The notes: a model not told the origin generated them from the sequence alone. DNA of 64,000 bases from Brevipalpus yothersi (GCA_003956705.1 QZCP01000055.1:62001-126000), one strand, 5' to 3'; shown: positions 1 to 13,321, numbered from the stretch's first letter. Made by a program: numbers and translations.

Positions 1-3000
1 TTTGGGCAGAGCTGGAAGGAGAAGATGAAAAATGAGGTAATTTCTCAAATACTAGAGTGAGAATCAATAAATTACCAGAAATAATCGATAGCAGCTGAAT
101 AAATTCGTTCCCTCAGAACACTTTTACTTAGAGATGAAGGCAGCGCTTCACCCTGAACCAGAGATAGGCCAGAGTTCAATAAACGAAATCGGGTTCCCAC
201 TGTGGCGATGTGACGAGAGTTACCTTGAGCTTTACCAACAAATATTGTAAGAGATCGATGTAACATATTAGCAAAGAGCTCAACTTGATCCAAACTAGAG
301 TATTTGACAATTTCGATACGCTCGATCAAGAACTTTTAAAAAGAGAGGGAGAAAGATTATATTAGATTATCTGCAATACGTCTGGAGGAATGTCTGTCGA
401 ACTTACTTTGACCCAATGACTATGAGCTCCCAAATATGGCGGGCTAGGCTTGAAAAAAAGGTTCTCTTCGGGGGCTAAGGGATCAAATTGAACAGGATCT
501 GGTGAGAAAAGACCCAGTTTACGATCTACAGTTGCATTCCAAGCCGCAACAATCTCTTGCATAAACTAGAAAAAAATGGATAAAACATGAAAAATACATG
601 AGAGACAAGATTTAGAATCGAGGACCTAATTTGAAGCTTGAGCATGGTTTTTCAGTCATAAACTTAATTTTAACTTAGATGATTTTCACAAATTGCAAGT
701 ATTCCTATGAAGAAGCTCTGCTCAGTTGTAATGTCTATCTATGAAGGATACTTACTTGTAATTCTAAATCTGGTCGAGCAGAAAGGTTCCATTTCCAGCA
801 TGAGATGATGCTTTCGATAGTTTCATGAGAGAAAAAGTGAACTGGCGCCCAAGCTAGAGCATGAATGAGACGTCGATCTGAGTCACGAGTTACTATTAAC
901 ATTGCTGCAATTTTGAAGGCGTAATCTTGATGCTTCACTACATCTTTATTTTCACAAGAAATCGAAAAGTTCTCCAACAGGGTATTGATGAGCTCTCCTA
1001 AATCTTGGCCTATGTTTACCATTCCAGCTATTTCTCCTAGATAATGACTTCGCAGAGACATAGTTGCAATGAATTCTGAACATATATTCTTCACACAGCT
1101 TGGCCAGCGATCAAGGGTGACCACAGAAATGGATGAAGAGATAGGATTCAATCCTGAGTGTCTGATTATGCTTTCTGCAGCGAGAGAAAGACCACTATGT
1201 TGACTGACACCAGATTCACAGTTCTTGTGACTTGAAAGATAATTTTCTAGGTGAGATCTAGTAGTACTCGGGGCCCATTTCATTGCTTCTTGAATGATTT
1301 CAGCAGATCTTGCGGCAAAATCTCTAACAATGCTCTAGAATAGAAAGAAAATCGTTAGCCAAGTTTGTGGCTAATGATGAGAGCAACAAACCTCTTTTGA
1401 TTCAATGGTATCAGTGCATTGAATCCTGAAGTCACTATTAGGAACATCCAATTCAGGATTCTCCTCATTTGGGTCCAAAGCTAAAGATTTTCCCAGGACA
1501 TTCAGGATATCAAGCATGGTTGTCAAAACATTTGAACTCCAGAGAAGATGAGGGAACTTGTCAACCAAACCACTGAGAAACTTATCGGCTACCCGTCTTA
1601 TTTGTTTCTGGCGATGATTGAATTTGACCAGAAAAATGATTGCATATTCTTCAAGCTCTGAATCTCTAATCTTATTGCGAGGCTGAGAGAAAAGTAAACT
1701 TAGAATGCACACGAAATAAATTCACTTGCAACTCATTCTTACCTTGTTGGACATGATGTCTAGAAAGACACGGAATACTTTGTCCGAGATACTGAGAATA
1801 CATTTCCACATTTCATCTTTATCTTTCTGAATTGCCGCATCCTCTAAATATTGAAAAATATGCTGAAAAGGAGATTTTCCATCTATTTGGCTTTGAACTC
1901 GGAATGTTTCCAATCGACAAACAGAAAGAAGGAATGTACATTGAGCAAAGCTTAACTTGTTGATGATTGGAACAATGTCAGTTGGATTATTGAGATCATT
2001 CAAAATTTGATTTCTAATCTCCTGCAATTCTCCACCAGAAACAGCTTCATTCCGTATTGCAGAATTGTACTGAAGCTCTGATCGCAAGTGCTCTCTAGAT
2101 TTTAGTAGAGGAGATTTGGAGGCTATTTCTTTTACCCCTTCATACCATTCTCTAGGCCATAAGCTTGAGTTTGACGTGAAACCCATCACCACACAATAGA
2201 GCCAAAAATCTCGAAAAAGCTTATGCAATCTAGGCTTCGGATCGGTTATGGGAGGTAGCTTACGAATGAGCTATCGAGAAAAACGGACAAAATTAGATAT
2301 ATAATATGCTGCTCAGCAGAAAGAATTCGATAAGCTTTCCATTTGTCAAACACATAACAAAAATCTTTCACAATCTTACCATCGCAATCACTGGGATCAA
2401 AACACCCAAGTTGCCAGCACTACTTGAAGCCTTAACTGCTCCTGGAGCTTTCTCACTTGCTCTTTTACCTTCTAACCCCAGTTGAACAAACAATTCCAGT
2501 AACCGAACCAACAATTCGATTTGGTCGTTTTCACCTTCGATGTTAGATGCAATGCTAAGCAGAGCATTAATAACCGCAAGGGAAACATGCCTGAAGAAAA
2601 ATATGTGATTCAATAATTATTCATAATTTTTCTAGCATAAGTGTGAACAAGAATGTGGAATGTTACGAACCTATAGCCATGTTTCCAATCATCCGCTGAC
2701 CCAACACTATAAGCAGAACTTGATTGTTTGGTTATCATAGTGAACATCTTCATAATGTCTTCATAAACATGTTGCTGAACGAAAAAATGAGAACAATCGT
2801 TGAAGCTGAAGTTTGAACAAATAAAACATTGTACAATGAACTTACTTCTCTATTCCGAGCAACGACCATTCGACCAAGCTGTTCAACAATGAGAGAGTCT
2901 AATGGGGAAGTTGGCTGGCAGAATCTTTGTTGAAAGAATGTTAGTATTGATTCCATAGTGCGAGGAATGTCAGCGAGATCACATGCAATTCGTCCTAGGG

Positions 3001-5065
3001 TTATTATTGTATTGGTTGAAACTAGATTTGATTCTGTATTATTCTTATCTACATGATAGGGATGATTGGAAACAGATGCAATGAATGCTTGAATGAAATG
3101 TTGTTCAACCTTAAGACCAGAGCGAAGAGCGATGCATAGGTTTTGAATAGCACGGTCACGTAAATGTTCGAATACACTAGATTGAGACACATTAGAGTGA
3201 GATGTTTGATTTGTTTCCTCATAGGAAATTGTGATTTTCAAGGTTCCTGATCGTGTTGGAATTTCGGTTTGCTGTCTACTTAATCGTAGTAAGATGGGTG
3301 ATGGATTGAGTAGAAATTCTCTCAAGGATGACACTGAGTCTTCGGCTATATGAGGATGACGGAGAGATAATTCTCCTAATCCATCTAAGCAAACAATTAG
3401 TAGAGGATAATGAGACATAGCGACTTTGTGTCCATGAGAAGAGTTAATTTTTTCTGCAAGAGCACTACACAAACTAACTCCGGCAGTTTCATCAGCCGAC
3501 CAAACGAGAAGATCCACACAAGCTGCATTAGAATAGAGGATAAGTTTATACGTATTGAGAGAATTTTCTGAATTATTAGACAATTCTGTTAGCTTAGATG
3601 ACAATTCTGTTTGACCAGAGAGGTATAGCGCTTTGATAAATTCTTGAACATCTCGAGTGAAGGGAGGCGGTAAACCTGTGGAAAGCGAGACTTGAATTAG
3701 TGACTGAGTCTACAAACAAATATAGTCAACATACCAGTTTCCGCTCGAAGTAGCTCGCGTAAAATTCCAACAGTCACAAGTGTAATGATTTCGCTTACAG
3801 TTTTGTATGGGTAATAATTGGAGTGACTCGTCTGTAGATGAGAAAAATTCATCAGAAAAGGCCTCTGGAGCTCATTGGTTTGTTGACTTACAGCTAAAAA
3901 CTCGCGGACTTGTTCATCTAGACTGTCCAAGAGATCTCGACTTATTAATTTTTTCGCTACAGATAATGTTGTCTGAAGCAAGGTGAGGGAAAATCTGTAC
4001 GATTTGTTCTGATTTCTCGACATAAAGTCTGGAAGTTTCATTCGAAACAAGTGGCTAAAACAAGAGCCAAATTTGTAAAAAAGTATTTGACCCTCATTCT
4101 GACGCTCAGAAGATATCAAATTATTGGATAGTTGACTTTGGAACGATGAAACTCGCTGTGTGGATGGAATACCATTAAGGGATGACAAATCATTCCCCGA
4201 CTCTTGGCTAGGGAATGTACCAGTCCATGTAGCGCTTGCAGATAGAGAAGAGAATGAGCGAGGAATGATCTTCTGTAGGTTTGGTGATGTGGTTGTTTTT
4301 TTGGTGAGAGTCCCTTTACCAGAAAGATTAGAATTGGAATCAAATTCTGAGGGACATTGTGAAAGATCACACGGGGGTGGGAGGGGAGGTTCGGGAAACA
4401 AACGAAGGAACAAAGGAATCAAGTTTTCATCATTTGGCATCCGTCCAATGGCGCGGCAAGCCCCAATGTAAATAGGTATTACATTTTTGCATAAGTTAAC
4501 TGTGGATAAAGAAAACAGAGGATGAGCTCTCGGTTTGGTTCATGATTGATCATCAAATCTGAGAGTCATGGCTGTACTCACCTCTTACTGTGTTAGTTTC
4601 AACCGTGCTAGAGCTCTTGATAGTGTTCGAAAGTGACGATATCAAGCTTATTTGCTCTGAGAGAATTTCTTCTCGATAAAATTCACAAAAACAGGCAATA
4701 TCAGAAAGCAGTGTGTTGAGACAAAAAGTGAATCTTTCAGGAACAGGAATTCGATCTGTTTCATATATGCGAACACTATCTTGAGTCCAAACAGCTTTCA
4801 CTAGGCCTTTTAAAATTTTCAACAAATAAGGAACAATTTTCTCTCGAGAATTAAAATTTGATTCGAGAAGAAATATTCCCAAAGCGATGATGGTATCTTG
4901 ACCATGTTGATCAAGAACAAATACACCATCTTCACTTTCCATCGGACGCAATGAGAATAGCTTCTGAAAGGCGTTACTATCTCCATTCTGAGCTTTGGCT
5001 ATGAAGCGAGCCAGTCTTTGGACAGCGGAGTAATAAAAATCTCGATCATGAGGCGGCAGACCCAT
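1..5065 (-). CDS. PI4KA: Phosphatidylinositol 4-kinase alpha (PI4KIII-alpha), amino-terminal part, truncated by window edge
   Basis: This is the lipid kinase that makes PI4P at the plasma membrane, working with the TTC7/FAM126/EFR3 complex. Exons on the minus strand: 5065-4582, 4499-3892, 3831-3735, 3675-2846, 2774-2671, 2590-2380, 2270-1743, 1682-1392, 1334-756, 565-407, 332-76 and 11-1 (partial). All junctions are GT-AG and phases join without a break, giving about 1386 residues. Remembered vertebrate PI4KA aligns along the whole length: IIALGIFLLES near residue 55, NAACVDLLVW, SPLDSLIVEQLG, LGLEGKRASEKAP, SSAGNLGVLIPVIA, LFRDFWLY, RRVADKFLSGLVDKFPHLLW and VLRERIYSAAIDYF. These belong to the alpha-solenoid scaffold. 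The PIK accessory and kinase domains lie beyond position 1. The start at 5065 matches the family's long isoform and follows an in-frame stop. Most introns are only 50-170 bases. Confidence 0.95.
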
Positions 5066-7128
5066 GTCTGAGATGACGATGAAGATGATGATTGAATAGA
5101 ATCAGATCAAGTTCATAACATAGTCTACGAGAAACAGAGAGAATGAATTGAGAATACAGGAATGCGTAGAATATATAAAATGTTCAGCTATTTGGCATGA
5201 AAATGTACCCATAAGCTGGTGGGTGAAGCTAAAGTAGGGAAAGCCATAAAAGTGAAAATGTTGAAGAAAACTCACCTCACTTCATTCACCGGCATGAATC
5301 ATCAATAGATGTGAAGCAGATAACAATAATAAAAGAAATGGGACAGATTCATAAACTGTGTACGATTATTTTGGTGTGAATCCATAATAAAATGATGCAA
5401 GACTTGCTGTCATGAACATCATGAAAGATATGAAGTAAGCCGGCTTTTGGATGATGGTTTAATTTAAATTTAGTGGTATGAAGGAAGAGAGACGATTTGA
5501 GGTGATGTTTAACGAACAAGATTTTGAAAAACCAAAATATATTCCACCAATTAATTAACACTTATCATAACATAATCATTTTGATCCTTTCAGAAAGGTG
5601 ATTGGCAATAGGGAAGAAAGTTTTATCGATATATTTGCACAGCAAAACACTCCAAATTGATTAAAATATTTTGACCATATTATTTCTGATCTTCTTTCTA
5701 TACCCTGATGCAATACATTCGCTCAATTGATGAGGAAAAAACGGAACACATTTTTCCACAGCAATTTTTCACTTGATTACATAACTTTCCCCATCTCCAC
5801 CACTTTGGTCACTTGAACCTTGATATATACACACAGACACTAGGGAAAGTGGTGCAACTGATTAATTAGATGAGATGAGCTTCCAAGAATGTTTTGCCAC
5901 GAAAATTACTGATGTAATCCCAGAGAGAAAGAGAGAGAGAGAGAGCAAAAGAGAGTTGTTTGGCTTGATAATGATGATAATTTTTCCACAGGAAAATATG
6001 TGTGTATGTTTACTTGTGTGTATGTGTGTGCATATGTATTTACACAAGTGAATGATGTCTCATTTGTTCCGGCCGATCATCTTCACCACGATGGCCATCA
6101 AACAATAATACTCAAATAAACATATATTATCAAAGTAAATTAAATTAAGCACATATTCAATTTTCCACCAATATGCACACTATTAATTAATAATAATATC
6201 AAAAAAATTAAATTAAATGGCCAAAACAGAAAAAGCAAAATAATAGCACTTTGCATGAGCAGCTTCATTGGCTATGTTTACGCAAGACCTGCGCTCTTGT
6301 TTATATTGTTTTACATTTGAATTTGCCGCCTCTCGAACTTGTCTGGCTTAAAAAGGTTTCGTTGCTCGAGTTCGATAAGTTCTAAGTAGAAATGAGTGAT
6401 ATTAGAACTTTTCCATGCTTATGAGAGTTCAGTGAAATTTGATCTTTATTAGATTAAGAAAATTGAAACACTTTGCGAATTGAACACATTATAACACAGC
6501 CGTGAAATGTGATGATTTCAGCTGAATAATGATTTTGATATGGACCTTAATTCGTAGAAACGAAGGTTAAAGAGAAATCAACTGATGGTTTGTTTCTAGT
6601 GTGATTTTCCAAGAACAGAGTGGTGATTGATGAGATTATTGGTATTATCAAGATGAAAAGAATGATTGAAATGCTTGATTGGCATTTTTGGGATTGCTAA
6701 ATTGTTATATTTTGTTGTTAAATATTGATAACTGGAGAACAATAGTTTTTCTATGGTGAAAGTTATCCTAAATTTTTCATACTCGGGTGCAAATGAAAAA
6801 AATTTAATAAATCTCAAGCGATTATAGTCTGTAAGATGTGCCTGGGAAAAAAACTTTTCAACCTTTTTGTCCCAATCCGAAAAATGAGTTTAGTTTCGAG
6901 TGCAATTAAAAAAGTTTATAAAACTGCTCATGACATTACATTTTTCGCCATACTGAACAGCCGACTGATCTCGAAGCAAGCAAACTCCGATTCGATTCTC
7001 GACGCTCATCAAACACTGATGCCATTGGTTACTATAAGGTACATATGTCGGACGGTTCATATAAATTCATTTTGTCATCATGCAAATAATTTATTTCTCT
7101 TCCTGCCTCCATGGATAGGTGACGTGCG
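5066..7128. other. Intergenic region between PI4KA and the serine protease
   Basis: No gene is supported here. The two flanking genes are divergent, so both 5' flanks and promoters should lie here, but I see no clear TATA or initiator arrangement. A short (GA)n run sits near 5925-5945 and TG-rich sequence near 6000-6035. Short open frames in this stretch have no splice context or recognisable protein sequence. Confidence 0.6.
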
Positions 7129-8239
7129 ATGTTTCTTCGTGTTTCGGCGATATTTTTTTGTGTTTTCCACCACTCTTTTGGAGATCCATGTGGTAAGAGT
7201 GTATAAATACTTCTATGGTCCTTATTGACCTGATTTGTTACTTGTTCTCATCAAAGAGTGTGGCCTGGAGAACATTCACGATCGAATCTTCAATGGTAAT
7301 GAATTCCTAGAAAATAATTATCCATGGCTAGCTTTCATCCAGTAAGATATTTTATCATCATTATTGTCACAACTGATTGGCAACTGATACTTATTTCCCT
7401 CCCAACGATCTTTCCCATAGTATATTCAAGAGAAATCAATACTTTCGATGTGCTGGTAGTTTAATTGACGATCATCATGTTGTAACGGCAGCCCATTGTA
7501 TATATGATGGAGATGAGCCCATTGATCCTAGTGTCATAAAAGTTTATCTTGGAGGCCATTTCTTAAAACGTCTCCCAAAACATATTACGGTGGAAAGTTT
7601 GAATATTGATCCCGATTTCAAGAATGATCAACGACTTGATTATATTGGTCATGATATGGCAATCCTAACTCTATCCAAGAGTGTTAATTTCACTCGAAAA
7701 GTGATGCCAATTTGTATTCCAGCTGACAATTCTGCTCCATTTTCTGGAAAAGCGATGAAAATTGCTGGATGGGGAATGGTAGAAGGTGCTGAGTATCCAA
7801 AAACACCAAGAGAAGCGGATGTTTATCATTTACCTGGTAAGTTTGAGAAAAAAAAAGTTTGAAAAAATTTTTATCTTAACATCATGAAAATCGTTACACT
7901 TTTCCTTTCTCAGAGAAAGAATGTCAAGATCATATGAACTATGCGATTGGCCTAGAAACTGGCCATCCTAGCCGAGTAATTGGCTATAACTTACCACCAA
8001 CCGATGTATGTGCAATTGGAACCGCCGAACTCAATTCAGATGCTTGTGCTGGTGATTCTGGTGCTCCTTTGATGTGGAAAAATCCAAAAAATGGTCGATG
8101 GTATCTGATTGCAGTGGTTTCTCGAGGTAGAGATGGCTGTGATTTAAGTGGCAAAAGACCTGGAATATATACATCAGTCACACATTATCGAAATGTGATG
8201 CTACAAGGAGATTTCAGTGCATGTGTTCTACCCTACTGA
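7129..8239 (+). CDS. Secreted trypsin-like serine protease (S1 family), catalytic triad intact
   Basis: Exons 7129-7192, 7257-7341, 7421-7836 and 7914-8239 join in phase to a 296-residue protein. The first exon encodes a signal peptide (MFLRVSAIFFCVF...) that is easy to miss because the exon is only 64 bases. A short propeptide with a cysteine (ECGLEN) precedes the activation site R|IFNG; that cysteine probably pairs with the one in VMPICIP. The triad is visible: H75 in VTAAHC, D128 in GHDMAIL and S237 in CAGDSGAP. D231, six residues before the serine, corresponds to the trypsin-type specificity residue, so cleavage after Lys/Arg is expected. The usual GDSGGP is GDSGAP here. No clip domain is seen. 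Substrate is unknown; digestion or haemolymph cascades are both possible. Confidence 0.9.
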
Positions 8240-8996
8240 TTGGTCAATTTATGTGTGTGCCAATAATTTGTAAGCCAAAAATTTGAAGAAAATAATAGTT
8301 ATGGATGATTATGATAAGCTTTATCTACCAATCTTCAGATCAATACTCAAACAAAACTTGGATTAAATGCTTTATAATTTTAATCATCTCAATGCTCTCA
8401 AATACTGTGCAAAATCATTTTTCCAACACTCTTTCGTCTGTCTGGACAGAGAGGAAGGTTGATGGGCAGGGAAATCGTAACTCGCCTATGACGTCCATGT
8501 CTCTCTTTCGAAAAGTCTTCATGTGAGTTATATACCAACGATCTTTATAAGCTAATTGTGAAAATTAAAGAGCTTCACCTTGAAGTTCTTCATCAAGAGA
8601 AATTTTATTCAGATACCTTTAATTGAACACTTGTTCAATTGGCTATTTATCCGATTTTTGATGCAATTGTTCTTATTGTGTGAGCTCGAATTTTTGGTCT
8701 CCCAAATTGATAGACAAGAGTAAAAAATTTGGTTAGAATATGATCAATGATTTTATGGAATATTATTTTTCAAAAAATGTAGTTCTGTAAGCTTTTTACA
8801 GTATGAATGATAAAATAAACTTGATGATTGTATTTATTGTAGCCTCTTGATGTATAAGAGTAAACTCAGCTTTGATGGACAGCTCTAGTACTCTTGTTTG
8901 CTACGTAATCAATTATTTAGTATGTGGTATGAAACTTGATGGCAGAATCATACTGACCACTGGTTAAGTTAGTTCAGTTCTTGAAAGTGATCGAAA
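8240..8996. other. Intergenic, AT-rich
   Basis: No coding signal found. This holds the 3' end of the protease gene and the promoter of the next gene. A TCAGT-type arthropod initiator-like motif lies about 20 bases before the next ATG (near 8974), but such short motifs occur by chance. Confidence 0.5.
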
Positions 8997-10375
8997 ATGT
9001 GGGTCTTTTCTATTTTTTTCACCTTTATAATATGCAGCGATGCTAACAAATATCCTGACAATTTAGCTCAGGTCATCGCTAATCAGCATCAAGGCTCTAA
9101 TATTTTATGTAAGTTGAATTTTCTGTAATAAAATTTCGTCACATCATTTGCACTCGATTGATTCTAGCTCTGTTCGGTGGGAAGACACAGGGAATTCCTG
9201 TGAACCCAAAGCCAGATGATTTGGCTCAATCAATTGTTGACTCTATGTATCCATCGGGCCAACCATCAGGTAAGTATTAAACTTTCGAGGCTGCTAATTA
9301 AATATATATATGAATATTCTTCCAGTCCCTCAACTAGATAACATCCCTAAAGTTCCTCTGACAAGATATTCCGGTTATGGAATATCCAATCCTACTAACA
9401 ACTTACATCACGAGGATCTTTCAATACCAAATGTCGATATATCTTTTATGCCCTCTGATCCAAAGGCACATGTCGATACATCTTATATACCCTCTGATCC
9501 AATGCCAGAATATCATGACCAAGAGCCTGTGATTTCCAATGTAGTGCCAAAATTTGAGGAACAAAATCAAGCTAACATCGATGATGATCTCAAAAATACC
9601 TATCAAAGTGAATCTAAGCCGACAACTTTCGAACAAACAACTGATAGTCAAATTGAGAAGCCAACTTTACAATCAATTGTTGTCCCTGGAAACAGTTTCG
9701 AATCAAATCCTGGATTGGATGGTCTAAGTCACGAGAATACCGACTTTGAAGATCGATGGAATCCTAATGGTCATGGTCAATATAATGGTAGTTGTATGAG
9801 ATGAATCATCAAGAAAATATGATCATTATTTTGTTCCCAATTTTTGTAGATGAGATCTCCCCTGATTATGATGGCTCTGCTGAAGATGAATTTGCAGATG
9901 AAGATGCAGATGATGAGAATAATCTAGCTCCCGAAGAGGAGGATGAGTATGAAGAGGAGGAGGAGGATGACAGAAATGAAGGAAGAAGAGATCGTGGAAG
10001 TGATGAAGAGAGTGGTAATGAAAGCGATAGGTGAGTATCTAACATTTAACATTTATTCAATAATTTACATCATAATACCAAAAGTGATAGGTAGAGATAC
10101 TTCTCCTTAATCACTTTCATCTTAATCGGTTCCTAGTATCAGATGGGTTCCTCTGTACACACTATCTGTGTTGTCTCTTGGAAAATGTTTTAACTTTTCT
10201 TTTCAAAATATTTAGTGATGATGATAAGAAGAAGAAAAAGAAAAAGGGTGACAAGAAGCACAAGAAAGACAAAAAAGACAAAAAAGACAAGAAAGATAAG
10301 AAAGACAAGAAAAAGAAGGACAAAAAAGATAAAAGGAAGAAGAAGGATGATGATTCAGATTCCGATTCGGATTGA
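8997..10375 (+). CDS. Secreted low-complexity orphan protein with acidic then lysine-rich C-terminal blocks
   Basis: Exons 8997-9108, 9168-9269, 9326-9787, 9850-10030 and 10216-10375 join in phase (338 residues). Residues 1-17 (MWVFSIFFTFIICSDA) form a signal peptide. The middle is Pro/Ser/Asp/Asn-rich and predicted disordered, with a duplicated motif VD[IT]S[FY][MI]PSDP near 9435-9500. Exon 4 is almost wholly acidic (runs of E and D), and exon 5 is a lysine block built on a KDK repeat ending in DSDSDSD. This leaves a strongly bipolar charge layout. There is no cysteine-rich domain or known fold. I recognise no family. The acidic and basic blocks could bind ions, chitin matrix or polyanions, but that is speculation. 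Phase continuity over four introns makes the gene itself convincing. Confidence 0.8.
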
Positions 10376-10914
10376 ATTATTTAAATAAATCATTTGAGCA
10401 ACCATGAATATAATCATGCCAGACTCAATTTTCCAACTCAAATTCCTGATTTTGATTCATTGTATGAACTATATCGACAGTTTCTTGAAATTTTGAGGAT
10501 TTTTCAAGAGAAAATAGTCAGTTCCAATCTCATTTGCATAACCATTTCAGTTGAGGAACACAACAGATATTTTCATTTCTAGATATTGACCAATATTTCT
10601 CGAATGAAAAATATTATATAGACTTTTTAATGAGACTTTTGCATTGATCGTGTATTGATTCCTCGTTTAGTGATAGAACTCGATCTTTATGTGACTGGAC
10701 CAAGAGTTGATGGAATAAAATCGATAAAAGCACATGCTGAGCTATATTCATGATCTATCTGGACGGAAAGAACTTTTAGAAATACAACAAAAAACAAGTT
10801 GTTTATTAATTTTGGAAAGTTCAATATTGAATGTTTTTGCTCCATTACTTCGGAAATAAAGATTTCATTGTCAAAATATATTCAAATATCTGAGTTTGAC
10901 CTGGATTTGTTAGA
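10376..10914. other. Intergenic between orphan secreted gene and CD36-family gene
   Basis: About 540 bases of AT-rich DNA with no supported coding sequence. It should hold the upstream gene's 3' UTR and the CD36-type gene's promoter. Confidence 0.5.
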
Positions 10915-13321
10915 ATGTCAAAGCCAATTCGATTCAAGTTCAAGTCCATAGCATATCGACTTTTGTCTGATAGACCATCAAAATTAGGTCTAATTTGTGG
11001 AATTTTGGGACTCTCTTTTCTCATCATCATACCATGGATAGAGCAGAGAATAATTGTATCTCAAATCAAACTTGTCAATGGAAACTCACTGTTTAAAATG
11101 TGGCAAGAGCTACCTTTTCCTTTGTATTCTAAATATCATATTTTCAACATCACAAATCCAGAACAATTTTTGAAAGGTGAAGTAATGCAAGTCCAGGAGA
11201 TTGGACCATTCGTTTTCGAGTAAGTCAGCACACCATGAATCTCAATGAAGAAGAAAATTATTGAAACTTATTTTCTGTCCAGACAATGGAGAAGTAAAAC
11301 GGATATCAAATGGTCCAATAAGACAGTGAAGTATAATGAGCAAAGAATTTATCGAGAAGTGTATGAGGGCTCTGCTGATTGGGATCAACCATTGGTCATT
11401 ATTAATCCAATTGTTGCTACTGTCGGATCATTGATCAAAGATAAAATAACCATTTCAATTCCAGTATTAAGTCCTTTCTTATTCACATTGACCAGTGTTG
11501 TTCTATCGTTACACAGCGAGAGTATTCTAATCCGAGTTACCCCTCGTCAGCTACTTCAGGGCTATAAAGTTAGTCTTCTAGAAACTGCTGAAATAATGTT
11601 GAAGCCTCTGGCATTGGTTGGAATCCAAGCAAAAGACATTATCAAGTCAGAAGATTTGCCTAACAATGCTTTTGGTCTATTAAATGGAAAAAATAATACA
11701 CCTATTGGACCATGGGAAATATTCACCGGTGTGGATGTCCCTAAGAAAGATTATACTCAAGTAATTTCTTTCAAAAATCAAAAGTTAGTACCTTTTTGAA
11801 TTGAAATATAAGTTAAAATGGCTTAGCAGATGATTTTTTACTACAAAAATTCCTAACAGTACGAGACAAAACGTCTTCTCAAATTCAGTACCAAATACAA
11901 GAACAATTTTGAGGACATTGAGTGTTGGAATTCAAATTTTACTCCAAGATCTTTACACTACTCGCAAGAAAAGTTCCAATCGGAAGAATCAGTCAGGCTG
12001 AAAAATAATGGAAAAAATCTCTCACCAAATTTCGGATAATCACATTAATGGTCATAATTTCATGAGACTCTGAAATTTTCATTCCACCTAGATCATTGAA
12101 TAAATGGCTACCTGGAGAATGCAATCGTATAAGTGGTACAGATGGTGGACAGTTTGAACCTGGTATCGACCAGGATACAAAATTAACGATATTTGCTGCT
12201 GACATTTGCAGGTATATTCTTTTATATTCTCTTCATAGTTCATTTATTGAGGCCTAGAAATTTAATTGAACTGATTGTATTCTGGATTTTTTTTCGAAGA
12301 AAAATCACTCTTTCGTCTTCCGGAGAAGAGAGTTTCCAAGGTATTCCTGTGTTAAAATACAGGATAGCACCAGAAGAATGGATGCCACCAAGTAGGAATA
12401 GAAAAAATAGTTGCTATTGTGTCCATCAAAAACGTCCTGATAGATGTGAATATCCAGGCATCATGGATGTTGCTGGCTGTCTTAATGGACCTTTCGTTAT
12501 AACTTTACCTCATTTTTTGGGAGTATCATATCCTGTTACTTCTCGAGTTCGAGGATTGACACCAGAATCTAGCAAACACGATTTTTACCTTCTCATCAAA
12601 TCTCAGCTTGGTATTCCAATAGATGTGAAAGCTCGACTACAATTGAATATTCGAGTTGAAAGGACACCATTTCTTCGAGGTTTTGGCGCTATTCTTGATA
12701 CTATTGTTCCTCTTGCTTGGTTCGAAGATTCTGTAGAATTGGACGATTCGATGCTCAATTTGCTTAGAATTGGTTTCGTCTGGATTCCAATGTTCTTCAT
12801 GATACTTTTTGGCTCATTCTTGGTGGCAGGGTTTGGTTTGTTCTTCATCAGGATGATTCGAATTATTCCAAATTGTCAGGTAGATACTCCGGATTGAGAT
12901 TTGTTATATTTCATTAATTTGGTTTCTTGATATTTTTCCAAAGGTTGATAACATTGATTCATCAGATTCAAACGTGCTTGATGGAAGATTGAAGAATGAT
13001 ATAGCAAGTGGAAAAAATATTTTCAGTCAACTTCCGATTGAATTGAATAACAATATCTTAAACAAGAAGCAACAAGAAAAGATGCGAACAAAAATCGGAA
13101 TTCAACGAAATAAACTACAAGGTAAATCGGATTCTTCTGTAACGAAGTCAGAACAACAAATCGATCCATCGAATAAATCTTTCCTCAGAAATGGTAAATT
13201 GAATTCTGTTAGTCCATTGAAAAGTGTGCCTCAACCAAATCTATTGCCAAGAACTTTGGACGTTGATCGACTCCGTTTTCTTCCTTCTGCACCTCCGCTT
13301 CATCTGGTGGCTGATCTCTAA
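10915..13321 (+). CDS. CD36/SCARB-family class B scavenger receptor with long C-terminal tail
   Basis: Exons 10915-11219, 11283-11783, 12092-12211, 12300-12879 and 12944-13321 join in phase (627 residues). Class B scavenger receptors bind lipids, lipoproteins, dying cells or pheromones at the cell surface or in lysosomes. Family hallmarks are in order: cytoplasmic N-terminus, first membrane segment near residues 23-43, then KLVNGNSLFKMWQELPFPLY, FNITNPEQFL and EIGPFVFE. Further on come FGLLNGKNNT, IFTGVD, CNRISGTDGGQF, FAADICR, cysteine-rich CYCVHQ...CEYPG...GC, FVITLPHFLG, LQLNIRVER, and a second membrane segment near 465-492. The family is usually about 500 residues. Here the exon after the second membrane segment adds about 125 polar residues of cytoplasmic tail. 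Reading through the 12880 donor instead gives a stop at 12895-12897 and a 507-residue form. The exact subfamily (Emp, croquemort or SNMP type) is not decidable by eye. Confidence 0.93.

Noticed and set aside
6836..7228. 130-codon plus-strand frame upstream of the protease
   Set aside because: Only its last part overlaps the protease signal-peptide exon, and in a different frame from the one that splices correctly to ECGLEN.
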